From positions 1-64,000 of the forward strand of contig NZ_JABJVN010000004.1 of NCBI RefSeq assembly GCF_013618475.1: DNA of 64,000 nucleotides, in the 5' to 3' direction. Positions within the stretch are counted from its first letter, which is position 1. Each line of letters opens with the position of its first letter. Origin of the DNA: Saccharibacillus deserti (lineage in GTDB: Bacteria > Bacillota > Bacilli > Paenibacillales > Paenibacillaceae). This document shows, piece after piece, positions 62,168-64,000 of this stretch. Below the pieces are notes generated by a model. That model saw only the letters and a program-made list of their open reading frames with translations, did no database searches and was not told the DNA's origin. A program made the position numbers and the translations under genes.

Positions 62168-63715
62168 TCAGAGCTCTCCCGCCATCTCCCGCTGGAAGCG
62201 GGCGATCGCTTCGTATTCCTGCTCCAGGCTGCGCGAAACGGAGATAAAGATCGGCAGCAGGTGCTTGTAGATTCTGGCATTCTCGTCGATCGGTTCATGC
62301 CGGTGCGTACCGCCGATCATCCCTTCGACGACATCCAGCGAATCGACGCGCCCAAGTGCGTACAAGCCCAGCACCGCGGCGCCGAGACAGGAACTTTCGA
62401 AACTCTCCGGGACGACGACTTCCTGATCGAAGATGTCCGCCATCATCTGCCGCCACAGCGGCGAACGGGCAAATCCGCCGGTCGCATGGATCTTCTGCGG
62501 GCGGCCGATCTGCTCCTCCATGGCCAGCATGACCGTATACAGATTGAAAATGACGCCTTCCAGCACGGAGCGGATCATATGCTCTTTGCGATGGTTCATC
62601 GTCAAGCCGAAAAACGATCCCCGCGCATCGGGATTCCACAGCGGCGCCCGTTCTCCGGTCAGATACGGATGGAACAGCAGCCCCTCGCTGCCCGGACGCA
62701 CCTGTTCGGCGATCCGGGTCAGGACTTCGTAGGGATCGATGCCAAGCCGCTTGGCGGTCTCGACTTCCGAAGCCGCGAATTCGTCGCGTACCCAGCGGAA
62801 CAGCATGCCGCCGTTGTTGACCGGACCGCCGATCACCCACAATCCGTCCGCCAGCGCGTAGCAGAAAAAGCGGCCTTTGGGATCGGTAACGGGACGGTTT
62901 ACGACGGTGCGGATCGCGCCGCTTGTTCCGATCGTTGCCGCGACGACCCCCGGACGGATCGCGCCTACGCCCAGATTGGACAGCACGCCGTCGCTTGCGC
63001 CCACGACAAACGGCGTATCCACGGCAAGCCCCAATTCGCTGGCCGCCGCCGGCTGCAAACCGTGCATGACATGCGTCGTCGGAACGAGCCGGGACAGCCG
63101 CTCCGGCGTCACGCCGGCTGTCTGCAGCGCTTCCTCGTCCCAATCCAGACGCTCCAGATTGAACAGCCCGGTGGCGGAAGCGATGGAATGATCAATGACA
63201 TACTCGCCGAACAACCGGAAAAAGACGTATTCCTTGATCGATATAAACTTGGCGGAGCGGTTGAACCACTCGGGCTCATCATGACGCAGCCAGAGCAGCT
63301 TCGACAGCGGAGACATCGGATGGATCGGCGTACCGGTCCGGGCGTAGATCCCGTCTCCGTTCAGCTCGTGCTTGAGCTTCTTCGTCCAGGCCGCGCTGCG
63401 GTTGTCCGCCCACGTGATGCAGCGGGTAACCGGGATTCCGTCCGCATCGACACCGATCAGACTGTGCATCGCGGAACTGAACGACAGCAGCAGGATCTGC
63501 TCCGGCCGTGCCTGGGCCGTGCGCACCGCGCCCGCGATCGACAAAGTGACGGCTCTATAGATCTCGTCGGGATCCTGTTCCGCCACCGAAGGCGACGGGG
63601 TATGCAGCGGATACCCGACATTCTCCTGGGCAACCACTTCTCCTTTTTCCGTAAAGACTACCGCTTTGGTGCTGGTCGTGCCGATATCGACGCCGATCAT
63701 CAACTTTTCGCTCAT
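62168..63715 (-). CDS. gntK: Gluconokinase (FGGY family)
   Basis: A 515-residue sugar kinase phosphorylating gluconate. It has the FGGY start GVDIGTTSTKAV, the AMHSLIG and CITWADNRS motifs of gluconokinases, GTSGAIR and GGFARSPLW. Length and motifs match Bacillus GntK. It lies downstream of a gluconate permease on the same strand, so import and phosphorylation are coupled. Confidence 0.94.
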   Translation of the reverse strand: MSEKLMIGVDIGTTSTKAVVFTEKGEVVAQENVGYPLHTPSPSVAEQDPDEIYRAVTLSIAGAVRTAQARPEQILLLSFSSAMHSLIGVDADGIPVTRCITWADNRSAAWTKKLKHELNGDGIYARTGTPIHPMSPLSKLLWLRHDEPEWFNRSAKFISIKEYVFFRLFGEYVIDHSIASATGLFNLERLDWDEEALQTAGVTPERLSRLVPTTHVMHGLQPAAASELGLAVDTPFVVGASDGVLSNLGVGAIRPGVVAATIGTSGAIRTVVNRPVTDPKGRFFCYALADGLWVIGGPVNNGGMLFRWVRDEFAASEVETAKRLGIDPYEVLTRIAEQVRPGSEGLLFHPYLTGERAPLWNPDARGSFFGLTMNHRKEHMIRSVLEGVIFNLYTVMLAMEEQIGRPQKIHATGGFARSPLWRQMMADIFDQEVVVPESFESSCLGAAVLGLYALGRVDSLDVVEGMIGGTHRHEPIDENARIYKHLLPIFISVSRSLEQEYEAIARFQREMAGEL

Positions 63716-63805
63716 ATTGTGGCGACCCTTCCTTTCGGATGCGGCAGAGCAGGCCGGAAGTTCCGGCCCGCTTTTGCCTGCTTATTTTTCGGCTTCCCTT
63801 CTCTA

Positions 63806-64000
63806 TTAAACGAACACGCTCAAGATAAGAATAAAGATTAATGCGACGACCGACAAGATGGTCTCCATCGCCGTCCAGGATTTTAGGGTTTGAATGACGG
63901 TCATGCCGAAAAATTCCTTGATCATCCAGAAGCCGGCATCATTGACGTGCGACAGGACAAGCGAACCCGCTCCTGTCGCCAGCACGACCAGCTCGATATT
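63806..64000 (-). CDS. gntP: Gluconate permease, C-terminal end
   Basis: The last 65 codons of a GntP-family transporter, cut by the window edge. [16 protein letters not shown] and [14 protein letters not shown] are the typical C-terminal motif of gluconate:H+ symporters, followed by a final membrane segment. It stops 90 nt before the gntK start. Confidence 0.92.
   Translation of the reverse strand, partial: NIELVVLATGAGSLVLSHVNDAGFWMIKEFFGMTVIQTLKSWTAMETILSVVALIFILILSVFV

Overview
The window looks like chromosomal DNA of a fairly GC-rich, Gram-positive member of the Bacillota, family Paenibacillaceae. Saccharibacillus or a close relative is my best guess. The reasons are S-layer-homology (SLH) surface proteins, strong AGGAGG-type ribosome sites, CcpA- and Fur-type operators, a SAM-I riboswitch, menaquinone by the futalosine route, several glycan-degrading enzymes and a C30 carotenoid cluster of the staphyloxanthin type. 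I see no insertion sequence, prophage or CRISPR array.

The most interesting part is 2.0-7.3 kb. On the minus strand it reads: a dense block of structured, tRNA-like RNA (about 7.3-6.8 kb), a bacterial Ro60 protein (rsr), the RNA ligase RtcB, then one protein that fuses a KptA/Tpt1 RNA 2'-phosphotransferase to a TatD nuclease. A terminator closes the unit. One RNA (7103-6970) carries an anticodon-arm-like hairpin with UCU, a T arm, a closed 7-bp acceptor stem and a D arm, in circularly permuted order, enclosed by a long stem. This is the architecture of YrlA-type Y RNAs. The set links RNA binding (Ro60), ligation (RtcB), 2'-phosphate removal (KptA) and nucleolytic decay (TatD).

Region by region: 0-1.8 kb, SLH/Ig-like surface protein, cut by the window edge. 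7.4-9.0 kb, FAD monooxygenase. 9.1-14.2 kb, a five-gene NikABCDE/Cnt-like importer under a perfect Fur box. 14.4-14.6 kb, four copies of a small repeat. 14.9-17.1 kb, two overlapping WYL regulators. 17.2-18.5 kb, DUF3891 protein and a probable pseudogene. 18.6-28.8 kb, carbohydrate enzymes (cellobiose phosphorylase, GH85 endoglycosidase, GH42 beta-galactosidase), with a DUF2680-like secreted protein, a small hypothetical protein and a pirin between them. 29.0-33.1 kb, a CHASE3-GAF-GGDEF diguanylate cyclase and a polytopic alpha/beta hydrolase. 33.3-37.6 kb, glycerol use (gldA, fused dhaK-dhaL) with a divergent PocR/AraC regulator. 37.7-42.9 kb, a secreted carboxylesterase with an attenuator-like leader, an SGNH hydrolase, DUF4261 and hypothetical proteins, and two gene remnants. 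43.1-50.2 kb, an AEC transporter, a chemoreceptor, a polysaccharide deacetylase, a small hypothetical protein and an MHYT-PAS-GGDEF-EAL protein. 50.3-52.5 kb, mug, mqnB, mqnD. 52.7-59.3 kb, an esterase and crtP-aldH-crtN-crtQ. 59.4-62.0 kb, a nitrilase-family amidase, a SAM-I riboswitch with no obvious target, and a second SLH protein. 62.2-64.0 kb, gluconokinase and the end of a gluconate permease.

Genes that work together: gldA and dhaKL turn glycerol into dihydroxyacetone phosphate, probably switched by the PocR/AraC protein. crtN, crtP, aldH and crtQ would convert diapophytoene to a glycosylated C30 carotenoid acid. mqnB and mqnD supply two steps to menaquinone. gntP and gntK import and phosphorylate gluconate. 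The two c-di-GMP proteins and the chemoreceptor suggest control of motility and surface life.
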